IMG/VR virus record: IMGVR_UViG_3300031772_000093
Span: 1-40,548 of that record
DNA: 40,548 bases
Source of the DNA: a virus
Direction: 5' to 3' (one strand)
This document shows positions 25,072-32,925 of this stretch, piece by piece. The stretch's first letter is position 1; each line of letters starts with the position of its first letter. The notes below the pieces were generated by a model. The model was not told where the DNA came from. It searched no databases and saw only the letters and a program-made list of their open reading frames with translations. A program made the position numbers and the translations under genes.

Positions 25072-25676
25072 GCGAGATGGCTGACGCCCTTCAAGCAGAG
25101 ATGTCCCGGTTGGGGTTCGTGTTCTTTGAGAAGGGGTCCTACAACCTCAACCTCATCGGACTTCGTTCTGCGCGCGACCAGTCCAACCTCTTCGATGACA
25201 CCTTCACGTGTTCCTACAAGGACGACACCGGAGTATGGAGATGCGAACGATGGCCCTACACTTCTGACCCTGGCCGGAAGTACCTCCTGGAACCGATGAA
25301 CCCACGAGGTTGCTCCATCCTATGTGCGGGGCAGAACCGAGGAGCGTACCAGCTCGGGACCCACAGGGGCAAGCCGGGGTTGGTACAGGTGAGGCCGGTG
25401 ACGTTCTGGGTGGACTCCGACCTCGATGAGACGCTCGACAGGCAGGGGACCGCCCGGACAGGGCTTATCGGGCTCAACATCCATCGGGCGGGGAAAGACA
25501 GTCCCGTGGTCGAGGCCCATAGCGCCGGTTGTCAGACCTTCAAGCGTGAGGACGACTTCGAGCGGCTTCTTGACCTCGTTCGGAAGCAGATCGCGAAGGG
25601 ACCTGGCTGGAACAGCTTTTCATACACCCTCATCGACATCGGGGACAATCCCAATCTCTCGCCATTGGCGTTGTAG
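25068..25676 (+). CDS. Putative L,D-transpeptidase-like lysis/cell-wall protein
   Basis: 202 aa, no signal peptide. The C-terminal half contains LIGLNIHR, His139, followed 16 residues later by HSAGCQTF with Cys155; His-x(12-16)-SxGC is the layout of the YkuD L,D-transpeptidase active site (H..S-x-G-C). Family members with IHR..SAGCQ motifs are common in phages (from memory). Upstream conserved blocks GLRS, TSDPGRKYLLEP and GAYQLGTHRGKPGLVQV support a family-wide fold. Placed between a coiled-coil gene and a holin-like gene, it may act on peptidoglycan in lysis. Amidase or other hydrolase is an alternative. Function not proven. Confidence 0.55.
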   Translation: MSEMADALQAEMSRLGFVFFEKGSYNLNLIGLRSARDQSNLFDDTFTCSYKDDTGVWRCERWPYTSDPGRKYLLEPMNPRGCSILCAGQNRGAYQLGTHRGKPGLVQVRPVTFWVDSDLDETLDRQGTARTGLIGLNIHRAGKDSPVVEAHSAGCQTFKREDDFERLLDLVRKQIAKGPGWNSFSYTLIDIGDNPNLSPLAL

Positions 25677-25685
25677 GAGCACATC

Positions 25686-26114
25686 GTGGAAGGGCTAGAT
25701 CTCAACATCCTGGATTGGATTGTTCAGGCGGGAATCCCAGCTGCGTTGGGCGTCATCATCGTGTTCTACCTGTTGCGGTACCACATCCCTCGACTCGAAA
25801 CGACCTTCAGTGAGACCATGAAGGCGCAGATGACCGCGTCGCAGGAGAGCAACAAGGGGTTCCAGGAAGCGATGAAGCAACAAGCGACGGAGTGCAAGGA
25901 GATGGTAACCTCCGTCACCAGCGATCACAAAACGGCGCTCGAAGGTCTGACCGAGACCATCCGCGAGCAGGGGAAGGCCGCAGCGGAGCAGCGCAAGCTC
26001 GAAGGGGAACGCACGCGAGCGACCCTACATGATCTCTCGCAATGCTCGGAAAAGTTGACGGAAGCGGTGTTCAAGCTGTACGGGAAGGAGATCAAGGAAT
26101 CCGTCCCCAGCTGA
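25686..26114 (+). CDS. Holin-like protein, one TM plus coiled coil
   Basis: 142 aa. GTG 25686 follows TAGGAGCACATC. Residues about 10-30 (DWIVQAGIPAALGVIIVFYLL) form one transmembrane helix close to the N-terminus; the rest is a long charged helical/coiled-coil domain (LEGLTETIREQGKAAAEQRKLEGER). This matches the BhlA/UviB type of phage holin and, less well, an o-spanin or Rz-like protein. It follows the putative cell-wall enzyme, as in a lysis cassette. Membrane placement is clear, but holin activity is inferred. Confidence 0.6.
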   Translation: MEGLDLNILDWIVQAGIPAALGVIIVFYLLRYHIPRLETTFSETMKAQMTASQESNKGFQEAMKQQATECKEMVTSVTSDHKTALEGLTETIREQGKAAAEQRKLEGERTRATLHDLSQCSEKLTEAVFKLYGKEIKESVPS

Positions 26115-26165
26115 GAACGGCTCGTTCAGGAAGCGTAGTTCAGTCACGCCGTTCCCGAGCACCCG
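26115..26165 (+). other. Intergenic boundary between lysis and replication modules
   Basis: 51 bases. GAACGGC (26115-26121) and GCCGTTC (26148-26154) form a seven-base inverted repeat with a 26-base gap. No T-run or clear promoter is visible. It coincides with the switch from virion/lysis to replication genes and could be a control point, but the repeat may be chance. Confidence 0.3.
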
Positions 26166-27578
26166 TTGCATATCCAACTCGACAACCGTTCAATCGCCTT
26201 CATTGGCGCGCCTGTCGCGCTCATTCGAGCGTTGGACCGAAGGACGGCGTTCAAGCAGGAGGGACACCGGTTCCATCCCGCGTTCCGAAGGGGTTGGTGG
26301 GACGGGCGGGTTCACCTGATTCGGAAGTTGCGAGGTCAGACCGGCTTCTTGGCTCCGGTGGGGCTCCTCCCCGACCTCCTTGAGATTGCCACCGAGATGG
26401 GCGTTGAAGTCGAGGTTGAGGACAAGCGTCGGAAGCCCACGAGGAGGATTCACACCGACTGGAACCCGAAGTATGAGATGCGAGAGTACCAGTCGGAAGC
26501 GGTTGACACCGTCGTTGAGGACAGAGGATACCTGACGGGGAAGGGGCTTTTGCGGCTTCCAACCCGGAGCGGGAAGACCATCATCGCAGCGAAGATCGTG
26601 GACAGATTGAAGGTTACCACGCTCTTCCTGGTACAATCCGAGATGCTACTCAACCAAGCGCGGGAACAACTGTATGACGCGCTCCGCATTGAGATCGGCC
26701 AGGTCGGTTCCGGTGTCTGGGAACCCAAGGCCGTGACGGTGGCTTCGGTTCAAACGCTCACTCGGCGCTTGAATGGAGCGGACACGCGGCTCCTCTTCGA
26801 GAACAAGGATTGCGTGATCTTTGACGAGTGTCACCATCTCGAAGGTAACAAGTGGAGACAGACGCTGGAGCGTTGCGACGCGCTCTACAAGATCGGGCTC
26901 TCCGCGACCATCTTCTTGAACTCCCCGGAGGGGACACCCAAGAGCACCATCTGGCTTCGAGCTACCACCGGGCCAATCCTCTATGAGTTGGAGCCTTCCT
27001 ACCTGATCCGTCAGGGCTACCTCATACAACCGTGCGTCCGATTGATAAAGATCACGGAGCCTACTGTCAACACGGATTCCTACGGGGAAGCCTACCAGGA
27101 TGGCGTTATCTATCACGAGGTCAGAAATGCTCGCATCGTCGCTGAAGCCAAGGAAGCCGTTGAAAGGGGGCTCTCCGTTCTCATCATCACGCGACGCATC
27201 CTACACGTGCAACTGCTAGAGAGCATGCTAGAAGCCGTGGGGCTGAAGGTAGGGACCTTGACCGGCTCCTCGGAGCCGGAGCTGCGTAGACAACACGTAG
27301 CCTCGTACAAAACAGGGGATATCAGCGTCTTGCTGGGAACGGTATTCGGTGAAGGCGTTGATATCCCCTGTATTGAGTGCGTTATCAACGCGGAAGGCGG
27401 CAAGAGCGACAAGGCTACCATACAAAGGTTCCGCAACCTGACCCCATCGCCGGGGAAGGAAAGGGCGGAACTGGTGGACTTCATGGATATGACGCACCGG
27501 CTCCTCGCTCGTCATAGCCTCGCAAGGCTCCAGATGTACCGTTCCCTCGAAGCCTTCCAACTGGAGATCATACCGTGA
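26166..27578 (+). CDS. SF2 DNA helicase (UvsW/DEAD-like)
   Basis: 470 aa. TTG 26166 is the first start after an in-frame TAG at 26136 and has no good ribosome site. Motif I is LPTRSGKT (residues 131-138), motif II DECH at 220-223, motif III SAT, and a C-terminal helicase domain with GTVFGEGVDIP. The N-terminal ~100 residues (RGWWDGRVHLIRKLRGQTGF) match the UvsW-type accessory domain. Such helicases remodel forks and recombination intermediates. Motif VI is degenerate: QRFRNLTPSPGK replaces the usual QRxGRxxRPSPGK, removing arginine positions normally needed for ATP hydrolysis coupling. Confidence 0.85.
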   Translation: MHIQLDNRSIAFIGAPVALIRALDRRTAFKQEGHRFHPAFRRGWWDGRVHLIRKLRGQTGFLAPVGLLPDLLEIATEMGVEVEVEDKRRKPTRRIHTDWNPKYEMREYQSEAVDTVVEDRGYLTGKGLLRLPTRSGKTIIAAKIVDRLKVTTLFLVQSEMLLNQAREQLYDALRIEIGQVGSGVWEPKAVTVASVQTLTRRLNGADTRLLFENKDCVIFDECHHLEGNKWRQTLERCDALYKIGLSATIFLNSPEGTPKSTIWLRATTGPILYELEPSYLIRQGYLIQPCVRLIKITEPTVNTDSYGEAYQDGVIYHEVRNARIVAEAKEAVERGLSVLIITRRILHVQLLESMLEAVGLKVGTLTGSSEPELRRQHVASYKTGDISVLLGTVFGEGVDIPCIECVINAEGGKSDKATIQRFRNLTPSPGKERAELVDFMDMTHRLLARHSLARLQMYRSLEAFQLEIIP

Positions 27579-28372
27579 AGGCGGAGATTCACGACCAACT
27601 GAAGGAATGCCTGACATCAGACCTCGTGGAAGAAGCCAAGATCATCTGGATCTATTTGAAAACGATCAACCCCCAGGGGGCTTCGGTTCGCACGCTTGCG
27701 ACTCGACTTCAGATGGAAGAGGACAGAGCGCAGATTGCCCTAGAAGCGTTGGAGGAGCGAGGCATCGCGAAGTTCTGCTTCAGGAGGTTCGGGGAAGTCT
27801 GGATCGCTCAACCGATTCCGGTGTTCCGACCAACACGAAACTCAACGTCGGAATACCACGAGAAAACATGCGCCCGACAGATGTTAACAAGGTACAACCA
27901 GCGAAGAGAACAAGCAGGGTTCCGAGCGGCGATTCAGCTCGACACGCAGATCCGCTACTTCGCCAAACTTTACAAGATGTTAGAGGAACTGGAGGTCAAT
28001 TTCGACGCCTGGATGGACTTTGCCATCGAGCGGACGGAGTTCATGAAAGCCAAGATGCCGTTCCCGACTCCGATGATACTGTCCGGGAACTGGTTGAAGA
28101 GCGAGTGGTGTACGAACGGAGGAGCGGGAACGACCAAACCCAAGACCCCGGAACACGCCGGAGCGGAGTACAGCGACCCTGCCGAGGTCAAACAATTGTT
28201 AGCGTCCAACGGGTTCGACAGGGCGAAGAGTATGACAAAGGCGGAACTGCGGTATGTCGATGGGATCGCCTCCAGTTTCGCTCGCTTCCCTCAGCTCATC
28301 GAACCTGACCCGGATTGGATTGCCGAGATCACCTTTCTGTCGGAGCGGTACAAGGATGCTGATCGTACCTAA
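27575..28372 (+). CDS. Winged-helix replication protein, possible initiator or helicase-loading partner
   Basis: 265 aa. GTG 27575 overlaps the helicase stop, preceded by TGGAG. The N-terminal ~85 residues (WIYLKTINPQGASVRTLATRLQMEEDRAQIALEALEERGIAKF) form a typical winged helix-turn-helix. The rest is helical with an Asp/Trp-rich core (FDAWMDFAIERTEFMKAKMPFP; LSGNWLKSEW), similar in type to DnaD/phage replisome organizers. It sits directly before the DnaC-like loader, as such organizers do. No catalytic motifs. The exact family is not recognised. Confidence 0.7.
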   Translation: MKAEIHDQLKECLTSDLVEEAKIIWIYLKTINPQGASVRTLATRLQMEEDRAQIALEALEERGIAKFCFRRFGEVWIAQPIPVFRPTRNSTSEYHEKTCARQMLTRYNQRREQAGFRAAIQLDTQIRYFAKLYKMLEELEVNFDAWMDFAIERTEFMKAKMPFPTPMILSGNWLKSEWCTNGGAGTTKPKTPEHAGAEYSDPAEVKQLLASNGFDRAKSMTKAELRYVDGIASSFARFPQLIEPDPDWIAEITFLSERYKDADRT

Positions 28373-29105
28373 CATCGCGGGGTTACAGCAGGAGCTATGG
28401 GAACGACGGGTTGCCAAGTGTACCTCCTGTGGCGGAGTCGGTTCCAGGATGGAACCCGATCCCGAAGATCCCATCGTTCTCAACAGGGTTATCTGCGGTT
28501 GTAAACGATGGGTTGACCTCCGGGTTTCCTACCTGAACGCCAATATACCCAGGGAGTTCTGGGATCTTGAGATGAAGGACTGGGTGCGAAGCAAGCGCGC
28601 CAAGGACAACGTAGCGGAGTACATCGGACAACTTCGGGCCAACAAAGACAAGGGTATCGGGCTAATCATGTTGGGGGAGAACGGCGTTGGAAAGACCCTT
28701 GCCGGGGCAATCATCCTGAAGAGCGCGGTGGGAGCCGGATACTCCGCCGGTTACATCACGATTCCCGAGTTCATCTCCTCAATCATCCCGGCGGACAGAG
28801 AGCCGGAACTGTCTGAGTGGCTATGGTACCTCCTCCGCGCTGACTTCCTGGTTCTTGACGAAGTGGGGAAGGAGTACAGGAAGAGCGGGTCAGAACACGT
28901 GAGAGTGCAACTGGATTCGCTCCTTCGAGAAAGACGAGGGCAACATCGCCCCACGATTCTGATATCCAACTTCGAGAAAGACACCCAACTCAGGGAAAGG
29001 TACGGAGAATCCATTACTTCCATCCTGATTGACCGAACGAGGCTGGTTGCTTTCTCGCCAGGAGACTTCCGGCTTCAGAGCCTAGTCAGCGGAGGAGCGG
29101 ACTGA
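28356..29105 (+). CDS. DnaC-like helicase loader ATPase
   Basis: 249 aa. ATG 28356 overlaps the previous gene by 17 bases. A probable zinc knuckle is Cys22-x2-Cys25 and Cys47-x-Cys49; it is typical of DnaC-like loaders. Walker A GENGVGKT at 107-114, Walker B FLVLDEVGK with Asp168-Glu169, then sensor-like ILISNFEKD and an arginine region (RTRLVAFSPG). Loads the DnaB-like helicase encoded next onto single-stranded DNA (family knowledge). It overlaps that gene by one base, and the pairing of adjacent loader and helicase genes supports the call. Confidence 0.85.
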   Translation: MLIVPNIAGLQQELWERRVAKCTSCGGVGSRMEPDPEDPIVLNRVICGCKRWVDLRVSYLNANIPREFWDLEMKDWVRSKRAKDNVAEYIGQLRANKDKGIGLIMLGENGVGKTLAGAIILKSAVGAGYSAGYITIPEFISSIIPADREPELSEWLWYLLRADFLVLDEVGKEYRKSGSEHVRVQLDSLLRERRGQHRPTILISNFEKDTQLRERYGESITSILIDRTRLVAFSPGDFRLQSLVSGGAD

Positions 29106-30439
29106 TGCCTTTCGACGTAGCCTTTGAAAGAGACATCCTCGCCAAAGCCGCCGTGGACCCCGTGTACCGGGAATCGGCTAGACGACTCCTGGACGAGCAT
29201 TCCTTCACCGCGTCCCAGCACGGATGGCTGTGGAAGGTCATAGCCAAGCTCTCCTACACCGACCGTCTGACCGGGCACGTAGCGTTGGCGAGAGCCAAGA
29301 AAGACATCAAGGATGAGGAAGAGCGGGGAGAACATCTGAGGGTTGCTCTCCAGATCCTCCGACACGAGCCAGGGAGCGCCGCAGCAAGCCTCAAGGAACT
29401 GGGTGACTTCCTTCTGTACCAACACCTCTCCTCCGGCATCGAGAAAGCCATCCGCGCAATGGACGGCGGGAAGGTCGATGAGGCGTCTGAATCGCTCCGT
29501 GAGGCAATCCGCTTCCGACCTCAGACGCAGTATGAGAGCGTGGACTGGATCGAAGGGTTTGAGGAACGACAGAAGGACCGCAAGGAGTTGTCGGAACATC
29601 CGGAGCGCCGTCTGGTGATTCCGACGCGCCTCAAGAAGCTTGACGGGCTTCTTTCTGGCGGCATCGAGGTCAGCGAGCTGGGGCTCATCGTCGCAACCAC
29701 GAACCGAGGGAAGTCATCCACCGCAGTACATCTCAGTTTCTGGGCTGCGGCGCAAGGTTTCAACACTACTTACATCTCCACCGAGATGGGGATTGATCCG
29801 GTCGCGACTCGACACGACACCAAGTTGCTTGGCCTCCCCTACTCGAAGATCAAGCAGTACCAGTTTGACAAAGATGAACTTGAAGAGGCTGAAGCCAGGG
29901 TAGACAGGTTGAGGTCAAGGCTTGAGAAGAGGCTTCGCATCGTCGCAACTCCTCTCCGGCGCGCGTCCATCGCGACGGTGGAACAGGTCCTGGATGACCT
30001 CGAAGCGGAGGGGAGAACGACGCAGCTGTTGGTGATGGATTCGGGAGACCATCTACAGCCGTCCCAGAAACACCGTGAGTTCAGACTCGAACAGGCCAAT
30101 GTTTACTGGGATCTCAAGAGCCTAGCAGGGGAACGCGGGATGGCCTGCTGGTGTACCACTCATGCGCCCAAGGAGGTCGTCAACAAGATCGCCACGGCGG
30201 AGAACACCGCAGAAGCCTACGACAAGGCCAGAATCGCTGATATCATTTTCACTCTCAACCAGACCAAGGCGGATGAGAGGTCAGACAGGCTGACGGGCTA
30301 CCTAGCCAAGAACAGACAGGGGCGAGCGAAGGTCCTCATCCCCCTCATCGCAGACTTCGCCCATATGCATATTGAGGAAGCGGAACCCGAAGAGGAGCCC
30401 GAAGAGGAGCGTGAAGAGGAGCGGGAAGATGGCGACTGA
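29105..30439 (+). CDS. dnaB: DnaB-like replicative helicase
   Basis: 444 aa. N-terminal ~140 residues are helical, then a RecA-type motor: ERRLVIPTRLKKLDGLLSGGIEVSELGLIVATTNRGKSS with Walker A at 197-205 (the first Gly replaced by Ala), TTYISTEMGIDPVATRHD, Walker B-like LLVMDSGDHLQPS, and a C-terminal DARIADIIFTL-like segment (KARIADIIFTLNQTKADE). Hexameric 5'-3' fork helicase. The C-terminus is a strongly acidic repeat of Glu blocks with Pro/Arg, which also contains the ribosome site of the primase gene. The shortened N-terminal domain differs from full-length bacterial DnaB. Confidence 0.88.
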   Translation: MPFDVAFERDILAKAAVDPVYRESARRLLDEHSFTASQHGWLWKVIAKLSYTDRLTGHVALARAKKDIKDEEERGEHLRVALQILRHEPGSAAASLKELGDFLLYQHLSSGIEKAIRAMDGGKVDEASESLREAIRFRPQTQYESVDWIEGFEERQKDRKELSEHPERRLVIPTRLKKLDGLLSGGIEVSELGLIVATTNRGKSSTAVHLSFWAAAQGFNTTYISTEMGIDPVATRHDTKLLGLPYSKIKQYQFDKDELEEAEARVDRLRSRLEKRLRIVATPLRRASIATVEQVLDDLEAEGRTTQLLVMDSGDHLQPSQKHREFRLEQANVYWDLKSLAGERGMACWCTTHAPKEVVNKIATAENTAEAYDKARIADIIFTLNQTKADERSDRLTGYLAKNRQGRAKVLIPLIADFAHMHIEEAEPEEEPEEEREEEREDGD

Positions 30440-31427
30440 CGACATCGTTGACTACCTCGAATACAGTCTGGATATAGCGCGCCGCAGGGGGAGCGAGTTG
30501 GTGCTGCGGAGCTGTCTATTCTGCGGGAAGTCAGACAAGATGTACGTCAACATCGATAAGATGAAGTTCAATTGTTTCTCCGCCAGTTGTGGAGCGGGCG
30601 GATCAATCCTCCGCCTCGTGATGGCGATTGAGGACTGTGACCGCTCGGAAGCCGTGTCGATTCTACAGCGGCTCTCCGTGGGGATCCTCAGGGCCAAGCC
30701 CGCATCCGAGTTGTTACGGCTGTTTGAAGCGTTCCAGAGCGGGAAAGGGTTGGATGCCGAAGCGGCCGCAGCCGTAGCAATCCCGCTCCCGGCGGAGTTT
30801 CAACCGTGCTGGAGCGGCTCCTCGTGGAGCGTTCCGAAGTTTCTCACGACCAAGCGGGTTCGCAGGAGCGACATAAAGCGTTGGAACATCGGGTTCTGTC
30901 AGAACGGAAAGTATGGGGGACGGGTCATCGTTCCTGTCGCCAGCGCTGGTCTGACCTCCTTCGTTGCGCGCGACACCACCGGATTGTCTGAACGCAAATA
31001 CCTGAACCCAGGGATGGCTCTCCAAGGACAGATGCTCTTCGGGTACGACAGCGTGTCCGAGGAGTCAGAGCGGGTCGTGGCGGTGGAAGGCGTGTTCGAC
31101 GCCATCGCGCTCTGGCGGTACGGGTATGAGGCGGTGGCTTACTTCGGGTCGGCTCTCAGGCCGGAACAGGTCGCGATGTTGAGTCGGAAGCGGGTCAAGG
31201 AGGTCGTTCTCATGCCGGACCCTGACGCGCTTCGAGCCGGAGCGGAGAGCGCCGGGAAGCTCTGCGCGCAGTTCCCATCGATACGGTTGGCCGTCATCCA
31301 CGGCGGTGACCCGGATGAGATAGGGATGGCGGAGGTTGCGCGCGCCATCGAGTCTGCACGCCCCGTTACCGGAGCCGCAACCGCGCTCGAAGCAATGCTC
31401 ATGGCGGCAAATAATCCATGGGACTAG
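30429..31427 (+). CDS. dnaG: DnaG-like primase
   Basis: 332 aa. ATG 30429 is inside the helicase tail, overlapping it by 11 bases, and is preceded by GAGGAG. Zinc-binding residues Cys29, Cys32, Cys49 and Cys54 (CLFCG, then CFSASCGAGG) form the DnaG-type zinc ribbon. TOPRIM core: VVAVEGVFDAIALW with Glu220 and Asp224, and the DxD-type motif VLMPDPDAL. Lays down RNA primers with the helicase. Shorter than DnaG (about 580 aa) because the helicase-interaction domain is missing; direct contact with the acidic helicase tail might substitute (speculation). Confidence 0.88.
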   Translation: MATDDIVDYLEYSLDIARRRGSELVLRSCLFCGKSDKMYVNIDKMKFNCFSASCGAGGSILRLVMAIEDCDRSEAVSILQRLSVGILRAKPASELLRLFEAFQSGKGLDAEAAAAVAIPLPAEFQPCWSGSSWSVPKFLTTKRVRRSDIKRWNIGFCQNGKYGGRVIVPVASAGLTSFVARDTTGLSERKYLNPGMALQGQMLFGYDSVSEESERVVAVEGVFDAIALWRYGYEAVAYFGSALRPEQVAMLSRKRVKEVVLMPDPDALRAGAESAGKLCAQFPSIRLAVIHGGDPDEIGMAEVARAIESARPVTGAATALEAMLMAANNPWD

Positions 31428-31539
31428 GCTCGGGAGATCTGCTCTCCAAAAAAAACACTAGCGTGCGAATCCCGCATATTCTATGATAGGCTTGTCCGGG
31501 CTGAGACGGCCCCAAGACGACTGATAAGGGAGCAAGAAG
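31428..31539 (+). promoter_or_regulatory. Intergenic region before cobS with A8 tract and possible promoter
   Basis: 112 bases, one of the two longest gaps. Contains a short stem GGAGA/TCTCC (31433-31447) just after the primase stop, an A8 tract at 31448-31455, and TATGAT at 31482-31487 as a possible -10 without a good -35. TAGCGT (31459) and TATTCT (31477) occur here and also in the gap after cobS. AGGGAG near 31528 serves as ribosome site. Promoter assignment is tentative. Confidence 0.35.
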
Positions 31540-32787
31540 ATGACCCCGAAAGAGACAACCGAAAGCGCGACCGACGACAAGATCATCTGCCTCGAATGCG
31601 GCGCGAGGCTCCAGCAATTGGCGGTCCACCTCGGCGCAAAGCACCATATCTCCGTCGCGGAATACCTCGCGCTCCATCCCGGAGCGCCCACCGTCAGCAA
31701 GAAAGCATCGGAAGCCATCCGGCAGGCCCAGCGCGCCAAGGGCCGCAAGAACAGGGGCGAAGCGAAGCCGGAACCCTCGCCGGAACCCTCGCCGGAGCCC
31801 GACGCGCTCAAGGAGGAGATCAAGGTGGAGAACGTTGTCGCCACGGGTCCGGTCGCGAGCGAGTGGCTGAGGATCGGGGAAGCCAACCTCCCGGTCTGGA
31901 CGGGGTGGAGCGCGGAGAGCCAGGCCAAGGTTCCCGATCACGACCTCCACTACCAACTGGACGAAAACATCCTCACCCAGATCGCGGTCGGCATCGAGCT
32001 GTTCGAAAACACGCTCATCTGGGGTCCTACCGGAGTCGGGAAGACAAGCCAGGTGTACGAACTGGCTTCGATCCTCAACTGGCCCGTCACCCGGATCAAC
32101 CTCAACGGCGACACCAGGGCTGCGGACCTCATCGGGGATATGAAGGTCTTCATCGACAGCGAGACTAAGCAGGCGATCACGAGTTGGGAGGATGGTCCGC
32201 TCGTCACGGCGATGCGGAACGGACATATCTTCCTGGTCGATGAAATCGATGCGGCCAGCCCCTCCGTGCTCTTCGTCATGCAGCGCGTCACGGAGCGTCA
32301 CCCCGACCCGGCAGCGGCGATCAAGGCCGGCAAACCCCACTGCTCGCTCCTCCTCCCGACCGGGGAAGTCGTCAACGCCCACCCCAACTTCCGCCTCATC
32401 GCCACGGCGAACACCATCGGAAGCGGGGACATGACCGGGGACTTCGCCGGTACCAACGTTCTCAACAAGGCGTTCCTCAGCCGCTGGGGAATCAAGGTGC
32501 GCGTCGAGTACCCCACCGAGATGATCTGGCGGACCATCCTCATGACCAAGACTGGAATCGATGTTACGAACGCAAACAAGATCGTCCAGGCCGCGCTCAA
32601 CGTCAACAGGGGGAAGCGCGATCAGCAGTGCCGCGTGTCGCTCTCTCCGCGCGAAACGCTCACTTGGGCGCGGCTCGCTGTGAAGTTCAACTCCGTGGCG
32701 CGCGCTGCCGAGTTGTCGGTCCTCAACGGCATCGACCCGATGGACCCTGATCGCGCCTTCGTTGCCGACGTCATCAAGAACGCCTGA
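31540..32787 (+). CDS. cobS: CobS-like AAA+ ATPase with N-terminal MucR-type zinc finger
   Basis: 415 aa. Residues about 14-50 (ICLECGARLQQLAVHLGAKHHISVAEYLALHPGAP) match the Ros/MucR zinc finger: Cys17, Cys20, His30 and His35/36. Then a PEPSPEPSPEP linker. The AAA+ module has GPTGVGKT at 162-169, Walker B HIFLVDEIDAASPSVLF, and MoxR/CobS-type LIATANTIGSGDM with FLSRWGIKV. CobS/CobT pairs in phages use MoxR-like ATPases to remodel or switch on partners; in bacteria they form part of cobaltochelatase. No CobN-type large subunit is here, so chelatase activity is unlikely. The following gene is the CobT partner. Confidence 0.88.
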   Translation: MTPKETTESATDDKIICLECGARLQQLAVHLGAKHHISVAEYLALHPGAPTVSKKASEAIRQAQRAKGRKNRGEAKPEPSPEPSPEPDALKEEIKVENVVATGPVASEWLRIGEANLPVWTGWSAESQAKVPDHDLHYQLDENILTQIAVGIELFENTLIWGPTGVGKTSQVYELASILNWPVTRINLNGDTRAADLIGDMKVFIDSETKQAITSWEDGPLVTAMRNGHIFLVDEIDAASPSVLFVMQRVTERHPDPAAAIKAGKPHCSLLLPTGEVVNAHPNFRLIATANTIGSGDMTGDFAGTNVLNKAFLSRWGIKVRVEYPTEMIWRTILMTKTGIDVTNANKIVQAALNVNRGKRDQQCRVSLSPRETLTWARLAVKFNSVARAAELSVLNGIDPMDPDRAFVADVIKNA

Positions 32788-32925
32788 AAAAAAAGTTCAA
32801 CAGGGATAGAGTGTAGCGGATGTTGCGAACGGATAAAAGCAAGAATACTGGTAGCGTTGCTAGGCGGATGTCTAGTACAGTATTCTTGAGACCGGGAAAC
32901 GGCTCGACAGATAAGGGGTAACGCG
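32788..32925 (+). promoter_or_regulatory. cobS-cobT intergenic regulatory region
   Basis: 138 bases, the longest gap in the window. It begins with an A8 tract (32787-32794, sharing one base with the cobS stop). TTCAAC at 32796 could be a -35 with a poor -10. It contains the inverted repeat listed separately at 32840-32888. AAGGGG before ATG 32926 is the ribosome site. A control point that sets CobT apart from CobS expression is likely. Confidence 0.4.
32840..32888. repeat. 11-base perfect inverted repeat with nested CTAG pair
   Basis: CAAGAATACTG (32840-32850) and CAGTATTCTTG (32878-32888) are perfect reverse complements, 27 bases apart. Inside, CTAG at 32860-32863 and CTAG at 32872-32875 are also palindromic and symmetric about nearly the same centre. 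No T-run follows. It could be an operator for a dimeric regulator or an RNA cruciform/stem. Confidence 0.65.

Noticed and set aside
26115-26154. Terminator at the end of the lysis module
   Set aside because: Seven-base arms with a 26-base gap and no T-run; too weak to call.
31433-31455. Intrinsic terminator after the primase gene
   Set aside because: The stem GGAGA/TCTCC is followed by A8, not T8; on the - strand the T-run precedes the stem. Wrong order on both strands.
32840-32915. tRNA-like structure
   Set aside because: The inverted repeat arms are 11 bases with no T-arm consensus, no CCA-adjacent acceptor stem and no plausible anticodon arm.
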